The notes beneath the pieces are model-generated. The model had not been told where the DNA came from. It made no database searches and saw only the letters and a list, made by a program, of their open reading frames with translations. From positions 1 through 23,355 of the forward strand of contig JANDJZ010000627.1 in assembly GCA_027943245.1 (NCBI GenBank): 23,355 nt of DNA, given 5' to 3'. Shown here in pieces: positions 1 to 8,645 of the stretch (position 1 is the stretch's first letter; every line of letters starts with the position of its first letter). The position numbers were made by a program, and so were the translations under genes. Origin of the DNA: Acanthamoeba sp. SK_2022b (Eukaryota; Discosea; Longamoebia; Acanthamoebidae).

Positions 1-239
1 TCAGGGGACCTGTCCCCTCTAGCGAAAGTGGGCCTCCCTGGCAGGCTCTGGTCGGCGTCGATCCCGATCATCGACGCGCCACACCCATGGTCTGTAATTG
101 CGCGGCAGCGCCAGGTCCGCGGGAAAGTCGTTGAGGAGCCGCCGGCCACCTCTTTCCAGCTGACGTTCCCTCTCCTACTACGGCCGCCCATGTGAGTGAG
201 AAAGACTGTCCGACCCACAAACCAAACCTTGCCCCAGCC
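1..239. other. Leading region, no gene recognised
   Basis: No convincing exon was found on either strand. The open frames here have no family resemblance and are interrupted. The last part, just before the ATG at 240, is CA-rich and could be the 5' leader of the YCII gene. A short upstream frame starts at an ATG near position 88 and ends before the gene. An exon of a gene lying to the left of the window cannot be excluded. Confidence 0.4.
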
Positions 240-836
240 ATGCTGCGACGATCCTCGAGGCGGCTGTGCTTGGCCGCCCGACAAATCGATGACCCCACGA
301 GTAGCGCCTGCCACACCAGGGTGCAGTCTAGGCCCATCCAAGAACCGATACGCCACAAGCACGACCTCCACAACAGCGGTAGCGAGCACTCATTTACGAG
401 TTGTCGAGACTAGGCATGTAGAGAGTTCCTTCTTACACTTCTCTTCTCCACGTGGCCAGGGCCCCAGAGCACCTTCATGCTGCTTTACGAGTACGTGGAA
501 GACATGGCTATTCGTAGGGACTCCTACCGTGCAGCCCATCTTTCCCACACTCAGCGCCACAAGGAGCGGGGCAGTCTCCTAATGGGCGGCGCCTTTGCAG
601 ACGAAGTACCTCCTCCCTCCATCACCTGCGCAGAGACAGGGTCGCCTTGTGCTCAAGTGGGGGTTCATCGTCATGACGTGGTGTACACGCTGGGCGGGGG
701 CGACTAGATGGGCGCGGCGTACGTGTTCAGGGCCAAGGACAGAGAGGAGGTGGAGGAGTTTGTGCGGTCCGACCCCCACAACGAGCACGGCCTCGTCACC
801 CACTACTCCATCAAAGAGTGGCACCTCATCGTGTGA
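240..836 (+). CDS. YCII-domain protein, probably mitochondrial
   Basis: Three exons are proposed: 240-300, 460-605 and 708-836 (phases 1 and 0, all GT-AG), giving 111 residues. Residues 1-20 (MLRRSSRRLCLAARQ...) are rich in Arg, Ser, Leu and Ala and lack acidic residues up to about position 16, as in a mitochondrial presequence. The rest matches the ferredoxin-like YCII fold: the start FMLLYEYVED, the R-x2-HLxH segment (residues 44-50, His47 and His50), the GSLLMGGAFAD turn, and the end HGLVTHYSIKEWHLIV. Bacterial YciI proteins are about 100 residues, so this is a full-length domain with a short N-terminal extension. Their conserved His and Asp are proposed to be catalytic, but no substrate is known, and none can be assigned here. 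The gene converges with the aldo/keto reductase, with about 120 bp between stop codons. The domain call is firm. The exact first exon is inferred from the matching phase-1 splice and the presequence-like composition. Confidence 0.82.
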
Positions 837-955
837 CCCTCTACGCGTACAGGCGAGCAGTTTATTATTTTTGCTTTGTCTGTTTTTGTTGTGGTTGAGT
901 CATACGTATACGCCCACGTGACGCACACGTATAGTGCAAAGGAGTGTGAGTCGGA

Positions 956-1974
956 TCAGGCACGGAAGTCACGGTACTCTTCCGGCTTGTTACGCAACAC
1001 CTATCGACGAGAAGGAGAGGGAGAGGGGGAGTGAGTGGGAGCCAAGGTTGAGAAGAGAGTGTTTGGAGGAAAGGGGGTGGGAGGGGACCTTCTCGATCTC
1101 GTCGAGGACGGCGGGGGTCAGCTTGGGGATGACGTCGAGCGCCTTGAAGTTCTCGTGCACCTGCTCGACCCTGGAGGCTCCCGTGATCACCGTCGACACG
1201 TGCGGGTTCTTCGCGCACTGTACGGTGCGCGTGTCGTGTTATGCGTGAGGACAAAGCAAACACATACACATCCAGTAGCAGGAGAGAGAGAGAGAGAAGG
1301 CCACGTGAATATATACCCAGGCGATGGCCAGCTGGGCCAGGGTGCAGCCGAGCTTGGCTGCGATGGGCTTCAGGTCCTCCACGATCTCCAGGATCCTGTC
1401 CAGGTCTGCCCTCCCCAATGCCACGTCAGCAGGCCCATTACATTACGACGACGCCACGGCTGTGGTGTGGGCGAACCGGTGGTCTCGAGGCCGTTTAGGC
1501 CCTTGCCCGAGAGGAGGCCCTCGCGGAGGAACTTGGTCTTGCCCTCGAAGCTGCCCTCGGCCAGGCGCGAGCCCTCGGGGAAGGCGTCCTTCGAGTACTT
1601 GCCCGTCAGCAGGCCCGACGCCAGCGGCGACCAGATGGTCGTGCCCAGTCCGATCTCCGAGTACAGCTTACCGTACTCCCTTTGTGTTGCGTGTGTCGTG
1701 TCGTGTCGTGTCGTGTCGTGTCGTGTCGTGTCGTGTCGTGTCGTGTCGTGTCGTGTCGTGTGTGAAGTGCGTGAGGTGGACTGCAGCGGTCGAGAGGCGC
1801 AGAGGAGAGAACGTTACTTCTCGAAGCGGGTGCGGTGAAGCATGTTGTACTGGGGCTGCTCCATGATCGGGGCGATGAGGTTCAACCTGTGCGCGATGTG
1901 GTAGGCCTCCCTCAGCTGCTCGGCCTGCAGTTTTCCATTTCCACATATACAACACATTTGAGAACACACACACA

Positions 1975-2033
<59 letters not shown>

Positions 2034-2821
2034 CGCGAAAGGTTGAGGGTTACCCTCCACTCGGAGGTGCCCCAGTAGAAGGTCTTGCCCTGGTTGATGA
2101 GGAAGTTCATCGAGCGGACGATCTCCTCGATGGGCGTGTGCTCATCCGGGCCTGCCCACGCCACCCCCCCCCCCAGAGCCACGTCAGCGCGCTGCCTGCC
2201 CCCCCCTCCCGAAGCACGGGACGCGTGAGGAGAGCCGCGTCGGTACGGTGGCAGAACAGGAGGTCGACGTAGTCCAGCTGGAGACGCTTGAGCGAGGCGT
2301 AGGTGCCCTCGATAATGTGTTTGCGAGACAGTCCACGCTCGTTGACGCCTGAGGCGAGGCGGTGAGCGTGCTTTGCATTCCTTGTAGAGGTGTCGCTCGA
2401 GTAGCGGGAGAAGGGGGGTGTGTGTGTGCAAGAAGTGGTACCAACGCCGCCCCAGAAGATCTTGGTGGAGATGACGAGCTCCGAACGGGGCACGTTGAGA
2501 CGCTTGAGCACCTCTCCCATGCAGGTCTCGGCTTCGCCAGCGCAGTAGACCTCAGCATTGTCGAGGAAGTTGCAACCGGCGGCAAGAGCCGCCTTGGTGC
2601 ACTCGTACTGGGGTGCCCCACAGCATGTGAAGGACGCGTACACGAGATTAGCAGGAACGGATTTGAGAAATGTGAATCAGAGCGTAGTCCCGTACAGCGG
2701 CATCTACGGTCTTGGTGTTCCAGTTGACCCACGCGCCAAAGCTGAGGACCGAAACGCGAAGGCCACTGTTGCCCAAGTACCTGTACTCCATCTTTGCCTT
2801 CAACTCGCTGGGGCTCGACAT
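956..2821 (-). CDS. Aldo/keto reductase, Kv-channel beta-subunit type (AKR6)
   Basis: Nine exons on the minus strand: 2696-2821, 2442-2607, 2247-2348, 2054-2151, 1818-1924, 1477-1679, 1317-1405, 1089-1217 and 956-1000. All join in frame to 354 residues, the usual length for the family. Family signatures read in order are [100 protein letters not shown] and STVITGAS. The AKR tetrad is visible as Asp58, Tyr63, Lys91 and His131. His replaces the Asn of animal Kv-beta, as in plant KAB-type proteins. AKR6 members are NADPH-dependent TIM-barrel oxidoreductases that can form tetramers and dock on potassium channels. Whether a channel partner exists here cannot be seen. The last 15-codon exon (ending ...[11 protein letters not shown]) was chosen because it restores the family C-terminus. 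Introns 4 and 5 hold long simple repeats. The 5' end faces TF1 across about 325 bp. Confidence 0.93.
1696..1760. repeat. (TCGTG)13 pentanucleotide microsatellite
   Basis: Thirteen perfect tandem copies of TCGTG (65 bp) lie in intron 5 of the aldo/keto reductase (intron 1680-1817). The transcript of that gene carries CACGA repeats just upstream of the acceptor. Perfect identity of all units points to recent expansion, so the copy number is likely to vary between strains. Confidence 0.95.
1964..2037. repeat. Compound CA/CT/GT/GC dinucleotide tract
   Basis: A run of alternating dinucleotides changes from CA to CT, then about twenty GT and GC units. It lies in intron 4 of the aldo/keto reductase (1925-2053). 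The purine-pyrimidine alternating GT and GC part is the kind of sequence that can adopt Z-DNA. It creates long spurious open frames on both strands. Confidence 0.92.
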
Positions 2822-3146
2822 CTTTTGCAAAAGTTGAGATTCCGTATCACAATTTTGTGCAGACTTTGGCGTTGTAGCGGAGAGGGTACCTCAAAGCTTT
2901 GCTGCTGGCGTTGGCAAAATGGGCAACAAGTGTTGTATCGCTCTCGAGAAGCGGAGTGTCCCTTGGCCAAACTAACCACCCGAATTCCACACAGTCCGAA
3001 AACTGTCAAGTTGTGTTGCTGCGTCACTGAGTGTTCAGCGCAGACGTGCTTCCGCGTTGCCCTCTGCAGCGCACCATTAATTCCTGTGGGGGTGCGCCAA
3101 CCTAACTTTTCCGCCTCCCAAGTACACGGTTCCTCATCACTACACC
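2822..3146. promoter_or_regulatory. Divergent intergenic region, aldo/keto reductase and TF1
   Basis: About 325 bp separate the two divergent start codons, so both promoters should lie here. No clear TATA box was found. The one structured element is a perfect 7-bp inverted repeat, GCGCACC at 3069-3075 and GGTGCGC at 3091-3097, with a 15-bp spacer, about 50 bp before the TF1 ATG. It could be a dimer-binding site or a chance match. Confidence 0.4.
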
Positions 3147-4804
3147 ATGAGTAGCTGCAACTTTTGTGCCCTCTATCGCAGTGCGTGCGACTTGTGCGCC
3201 TTCCCTTTCTCCGGTCCGTGCTGTTTTTAGTTTATTTTTTTTCTTTTTATCTTGAAGATAAAAAAGATATGATAAAAAAAAGTGTAAAGTTGCCTGGACT
3301 TGTACAAGGTGTTGATGGGTGGTAACCGTACGAACACGTTAAATAAGCCACCGTTTGCGCTGACATCACCTTGACGTGTGGCTCTCGCCGCCCAGCTAAC
3401 AACACCACCCACAGGGGCCGGCCATGCAGCAAGTGTGTTGGAAAGGGCTACTCGCACCTGTGCTACGACGCCACCTCTTCCGTGCCTCAGCAACTGCTGC
3501 GCCCTCAGCCAATCATCAACGAACGAACAGCGTCACAGGGAACCGTGAAGAGGAAAAGGGCACATCAAGGCAACTCTGAGACTGCCACCGCCACCAGTGG
3601 CGCCATCGCATCGCTGTTGCGCACTGTCGAGGCGCTAACGGCCGAGGTGAGGAGCCTGCGGGCCGACCACGACCAGCTCATGCGCGAGCTCGATGCACTG
3701 CGCGCACAGCAGAGCGCTACCGACCGTCTGTGTGCCGCTATCCCGCCGGCCCACACGTGGGCCACCTCGCTCGTGAATAGAGATGACGACAATTACAGGA
3801 GCACGGCATCTGATAACGATCCTTTGCCAGCACCATCCGCTACGCCACCGACGGTTTTACCAACAGCGCTATGGGAGGCTCTTGTCGAACTGCCCTTTCT
3901 GCGTCACTACCCGAACCTCGCCGGCTTCGTCGTCCCCGACTTCAGGCGCGTGGTCAGCTTTAAAGTTACATTTTTTTGTTTTATCTATATTAAAAAAAAA
4001 AGCCTTCCTAACGTCTATGGGGGAGCAGGTATCCGTTGATAGCGTTGGAGCAGGAGGGCACGATATACAACGGCAACCCGCCCACCATCATCTTCGCCAA
4101 CGAGGCCATGTGTCGGTTGACCGAGCACTCTCGGGTACACAACGCGCGCAACTTAAAGACATTGTTTTTATATAACCATCTTGCAAACATGCGCAGGACG
4201 AGTTGGTTGGCGCTCCTGTGAGCAAGGTGATCGTCATGCAAGAGAAGTGGCGACACAAGTTGGGCCCGTACTTAACGGACAAGTACACAACCAACACGCT
4301 CATTACACCTAATTGATCAACAGAGTCTCACGCGTCTGCTGTGTTCTTCGACCACTAACTAGAGAACCGCTGTCGCTGAGCCCCGCGTACATCTTCGCGC
4401 ACCTGATCCGCACCAAGAGCGGGGGCTTCTTGCGTGCAGTCACTGATCGAAACCAATTCTTCTTCGGGCACGATGGAACAGTGCGTGCTCCACCACTCAC
4501 TTGTCGTCGCCCATCTCTGATCACACACTCAACTACACGTAGCCCAAGCACGTCGTGACGAGCATTACGGAGTGGAAGGAGGGACATCAAAGGGAGGGCG
4601 AGATTCTGGGCCGGCGTCACGTCCGGCCTGCCCCAGTTCCCCTGCGCCTTCCTCCCCCCCGATGGCGCTCATGGGCGCAGCAGTCCTGCCAATGAGACCT
4701 TCTCGTCAGCGGCGACGGTGGAGGACTTGGTGAAGGTGCTTCTGGAGTCGCCGCTACCCCATGAGCCATCTCCCACGAACGTGTACCCTAGCATTGGCCC
4801 GTGA
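3147..4804 (+). CDS. TF1: Zn2Cys6-PAS regulator with apparent 3' frameshift
   Basis: Exons proposed: 3147-3193, 3415-3945, 4029-4134, 4197-4282, 4363-4480 and 4543 to the end. Cys4, 7, 14, 20, 23 and 32 form a Zn2Cys6 cluster (CNFCALYRSACD joined to LGRPCSKCVGKGYSHLC) built across intron 1. A coiled coil follows at about 82-125 (TVEALTAEVRSLR). The PAS domain starts at about residue 193 and holds PPTIIFANEAMCRLT, ELVGAP, the NQFFFGHDGT strand and HVVTSITEWKEG. The expected role is a dimeric nuclear regulator binding CGG-containing sites, with PAS as a sensing or dimerising module; the ligand is unknown. Read as printed, the protein stops at 4693-4695 (346 residues). One frame over, after a C7 run at 4654-4660, an open frame to 4804 includes SAATVEDLVKVLLESP, which resembles the TF4 tail, so a one-base insertion or sequencing error is likely. 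Intron 2 appears to use a GC donor (3946-3947), because no in-phase GT is available. Confidence 0.82.
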
Positions 4805-5052
4805 CCTAAAGCCAGCACCAACAAGGAAAATTTACCTTTATCGGAAGTCAGACAACCAATCGGCAGGAGCGGGAACAAGTCGAGCTGCGGGGACCTAGGA
4901 GTGCAACCGCCTTATTGCCCTTCCATTCGCGAAAACTCCTTTTGTACACAGAGGTCGTCTGGTTCGTTCTATCATTGTTCTTCCTGCTCCGTCCGATACT
5001 CACCCACCGGCGAGAACGTTCTGCTCAGTAGTACGACTCCGCCATCACGAGA

Positions 5053-6724
5053 ATGAATAACTCACCCGAGACCAGCCATTGTGTCCCGATCATCAGCGGG
5101 TAGGCTTCTTCCTTCTTTTTTTCACCGCCACCTCCACCGCCACCCCCAACTTCCATCACCCCATCTTCCACCCACACATCTCTCTTCATTGTAAAGAAAG
5201 TGGTCAACGCAAGTGCGTGCGTGAGATCGTCAATTACGTTCAGTTAACCTGCCCATATGTGATCGTTACTGAGGTGTCGTTTTCTAAGAGATGGCTCCTA
5301 TACAGCAGGAACTTTACGGCATCGGTTAAGGTTGCTACGGCGCCCCGCAAGCGGAAGGTGGCCAGCATTGAAACCACTGCCGCCAATTCACACCAACATC
5401 CGTCGGCGACGCCTGCGCGACGTCGCCGTGACCATGAACTGCCACAACGACTTCTTGTTCAACAAGACGAACCGGGGGACGACGCGGTGGCGTTGATAGC
5501 AAGGGCGGTCGAGATATTGGCGGAGGAGGTCCGCGATATGCGCGAGGACAACCACAACATACGACGCCAGCTTCAAGATATGTGCGCCCAGCAACGCGTC
5601 TCCGACGCCGTATTAGCCTCGCTGGTTGCGGACCGACAGACCTCTGCGCCGGTTGCAGGCCTCGACGTTGACCACCACGTGCGCAATGAAAAGCGCGCCA
5701 AGTTGGGCAAGGCGGTGAAGAAGGAACCCGTCAAGAACGAGAAGGAATCGTTCGATCAGGTCGTGCGGCCAAGCGAGGCTGCGTTGCACGCCATCAGGGA
5801 GCTGCCCTTCCTCGTCGACTACCCGCAATTGACCGGCTTCGCTGTGCCGGACTTTCGGTTCCCGGTGGTGGCCTGCGCCTACGGGTCGCCAGGCGCCAGC
5901 GCGACCATCATCTACGCCAATCCTGCGGTGTGTCAGCTGACCGAGTTCGCGTGGGTACAGCCCAGCGCCCTTGCTCTCCGACGTGCTTCAGGCCCTGATT
6001 GATGACATTTCCCTTTTTTAACAGAGCGAGCTAATTGGTGCTCCTCTTGGCCTGATCTTGACGCTGCCTGAACCTCAACCGCCTAACCACAGCCCACAAA
6101 CCAGCCCCGACCTTTACAGGTACCGCAACACAGCCAATTATATCTATATCTATATCTATATCTATAAATCAATAAATCTATTATAGATATGTAGATAAAT
6201 TAATAAACATACTCACCTGGTCTGCGGTTGACTGCAGGCGCGAGCCGTGCATTGGTCCGTTGCACAGTTTCTGTCATCTGCTCCGGGCCAAGACCGGCCG
6301 CCTGTGGCGCGCCACGGTCGACAACACGCAGTTCTTCTTCGGCCAGGGTGGGGAGGCCAGGCACGCACTGATCAGCGTCACCGGCTGGCGCGAGGAACGA
6401 CATTGCGGGCTGGTGGCCAGCAATCTTTTGGACAACGTCGATTGGACGGGGACGACGACCAACGCGGAGGACGAAACGGTGAAGATGCAACTGGGCGAGA
6501 CGACGTCGGCCGCAATCTCGCCCTCGCCTTCCTTTGGCGTTTCACCGTCGTTGGCTCCCACATGTTCGCTCACAGAATCGGCCTCGCTTCCCTTCTACAC
6601 TTTCCACTACAGCCAGTCGCCAGCGCCATCGCCATCTTCATCACCTTCACTGCCCACCTCCTCAGGCGACCAGCACCATCACTGCGCGATGCCCCGCTCC
6701 GACCGTGCTTGGTCGTTGCTGTAG
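5053..6724 (+). CDS. TF2: PAS-family paralog with degenerate zinc cluster
   Basis: Tentative exons: 5053-5099, 5201-5954, 6025-6119 and 6238-6724 (460 residues). The exons from 5201 on are well supported; the first exon is a best guess, with the same 47-nt length and phase 2 as TF1 exon 1. The Zn2Cys6 cluster is not intact. Where the paralogs have RPCxxCVR-x6-C, this gene reads GQRKCVRE and its next Cys is 12 positions downstream rather than 9; the first exon has one Cys. Kept are a basic patch (APRKRKVAS), a coiled coil at about 112-160 (AVEILAEEVRDMRE), and the PAS domain: ELPFLVDYPQLTGF, VPDFR, ATIIYANPAVCQLTE, SELIGAP, RLWRATVDNTQFFFG and ALISVTGW. The tail is Ser/Pro-rich. Introns 2 and 5 of the paralogs are precisely absent. 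The protein could act without DNA contact, for example as a PAS-mediated dimerisation partner. That is inference, and a missed first exon is the main alternative. Confidence 0.72.
6139..6166. repeat. (TATATC)4.7 hexanucleotide repeat
   Basis: Almost five perfect copies of TATATC lie inside the TF2 intron at 6120-6237, followed by more AT-rich sequence. It is a simple intronic repeat with no sign of function. Confidence 0.9.
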
Positions 6725-6787
6725 ATGTACAACTAGACGACGTATCACAGAATATATATTAGATTAATATTTACAAAACGCTGTGAT

Positions 6788-8472
6788 CTACACCAAGGAC
6801 CAGTAGTCGCTGGGGCTACCCTCCTGCGTCGCCGCTGGTGTCGTGAACCAGGGGTGGTCCTCTTCCACAGCCGCTGTAGTTGTTTCCTTCCTTTCGCTTC
6901 CATTTGCTATTGGGGGCGGCGGGGCTTGCGCGATAAGCATCGGTGGCGGCTGTGGCTGCCGCAGTTGCAGTGGTCTAGAGCGCATCTCATTCGGCCACTC
7001 GAATACTTCCCCATCACGCACCGCTCCCGGCTCCCACTGGGACACAAAACAGAGAACGTGCTTGATCTGTGCGCGCAGAGACATGCATATGTGTCCGTGA
7101 GACCTTGCACACTCTAGTGGTGGAACGATAGTGTGACCGTACACCGCCGTGTTGGTCGTAAAACACCTGCAGGCTGTCTCTGACTCGCCACAGCTGGCCT
7201 TCTCTCGTCCGCATCAGCGAATTCATCTTCATGATCGGGCTCACCGATAGCGGAACCCTTTGTTGTGGTTGCGTTGGCTAATTGCACATCTCTTTCAAGA
7301 GCAAGAGGCCAGGCAACGTACTTTTTGTTGATCTGGGCGAAGCCAATCATCGCCTTGCGGCCGATCGCGATGAACTTGTGGAGAGGCGCGCCGATGACCT
7401 CCTCCTGCGGGAAACACCACAAGGGTGGGTCGGAATTCCAGGAATTCAACACGCGATGAGCGAGGGAGGGGGGGCTACCATGGAGCTGCCGACCAACTCG
7501 CAGAAGGCCAGGTTGGCGTAGACAAACATCGGCGAGTTTCCCTCTGGCGACGTCAGCGTGCAGGCCACGGGACGCCTGCGCCGTTGAAGGTCAGTGTGCG
7601 GCGTGCGCGATGCGCGCGCGTGCGGCGGGAGGGAGCACCGAACCGAAAATCGGGCACGACCAACGTGTCGGGCAAGACGTAGTGCTTGAGGAAGGGCATC
7701 AACCTGAGCAGCTGCCCGAGCGGCGTCGACGGCCACCTTAGCGACATGCCATCGTAAGGCTGGCCGCCTTGTCGGAATGCCAACGATGCCCCGGCGTGGG
7801 CAGCAGAGGTCACGAGTGTCGACATGGCTTCTGCCTCTGTCGACGGCCTGGCGCGCTTGGCCAGCGGCTCGCTCGCCGATGAGACCGCGGCGGCGAGCTG
7901 GGTCTGCAGGCCAGCGATGATGCGGTCGCTGTCGCGCTGGCGGGCGGCCATGGCGCGAATGGTGGTCGTCAGCTGCGTGTTCTCGAGCTGGAGGCGGGCG
8001 ACCTTGGCCTCCAGTTGCTCCACGATGCGGAGCAACACAGCGTTGTCGTGGTCGGCACCTTCTTCGCACTGCGGCGAGGTCACGACCGACGAGGATGACG
8101 ATGACGACGACGAAGATGAAGATGAAGAGAAGGAGCTATACTGCGCCGAGGAAGACGAAGGGGAAAGCTGTTGTGGGTGACGATGGTGCTGGGAGGCTGA
8201 TGCGTGCTGCTGGAGGAAGAGGGGCTGCAGGTCGACGTCTGAGCACAGATGGGCGCACCCCACCCGGACACACCGACCACAAGGTCTACCACTGCACGAT
8301 AAAACAAATATATATTAAGATTATTTTCTATTATATTTTAAATCAAGAAACTAAAATACATAATAATCAAGGTTTGGGGGGCAGGCAACCTATCGCATAC
8401 GCTTTGTGCTCCGCGGCAGTTGCTGCACTCCCTGCCGGACCGGGTGCTGGGGGTGGTACTGGTTGGGGCCAT
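6788..8472 (-). CDS. TF3: Zn2Cys6-PAS regulator with poly-Ser linker
   Basis: Minus-strand exons: 8390-8472, 7644-8291, 7479-7575, 7322-7404, 7143-7257 and 6788-7066 (434 residues). Cys16, 19, 26, 32, 35 and 44 form the Zn2Cys6 cluster (ECSNCRGAQSVCD, then SGRPCGRCVRVGCAHLC), with one extra Cys at position 40. The exon 2 acceptor was chosen so that the central spacing is five residues, as in the paralogs. An acceptor 6 nt downstream also splices in frame but shortens it to three. A serine run of about 17 (residues 80-96) precedes a coiled coil at about 111-158 (IVEQLEAKVARLQLEN). The PAS segment begins near residue 244, with PMFVYANLAFCELVG, EEVIGAP, QLWRVRDSLQVFYDQHG and IKHVLCFVSQWEPG. The C-terminus is rich in Pro and Gln. 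The gene converges tightly with TF2: only 63 bp of AT-rich sequence separate the stops. A TATA-like element (GCATAAAAGC on the minus strand, 8612-8621) lies about 140 bp upstream of the ATG. Confidence 0.85.
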
Positions 8473-8645
8473 TGTCAGCCCGCTGTACCACCACGACCCG
8501 TGTGACTCCATACGTCAAGTCCTAACTTGAATTTGAACGTGACCGAACTCCTCGCCAGTGGCTGGCACCACACGGCAACCAATTGCGGGCCTAAGCAACC
8601 GTAGGGCATTTGCTTTTATGCACAACTTCGGTTTATGCGGTAACG

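Noticed and set aside
68..373. A 101-residue minus-strand frame at the left edge
   Set aside because: It has no recognisable motif, overlaps the YCII first exon antisense, and starts and ends without splice or family support.
1035..1838. A 267-residue plus-strand frame across the reductase locus
   Set aside because: It runs antisense to well-matched AKR6 exons and through the TCGTG microsatellite, with no family resemblance.
1691..2040. A CRISPR-like or satellite array
   Set aside because: The units are 2 and 5 bp without spacers, so these are ordinary intronic microsatellites.
1814..2431. Long minus-strand frame containing polyhistidine-threonine stretches
   Set aside because: The HTHTHT part is the translated CA/GT tract of reductase intron 4, joined to real exons by chance openness.
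8282..8291. Alternative TF3 exon 2 acceptor after TGGTAG
   Set aside because: It also splices in phase but leaves three residues between the two Cys triads, whereas all paralogs have five. The acceptor 6 nt upstream restores five.
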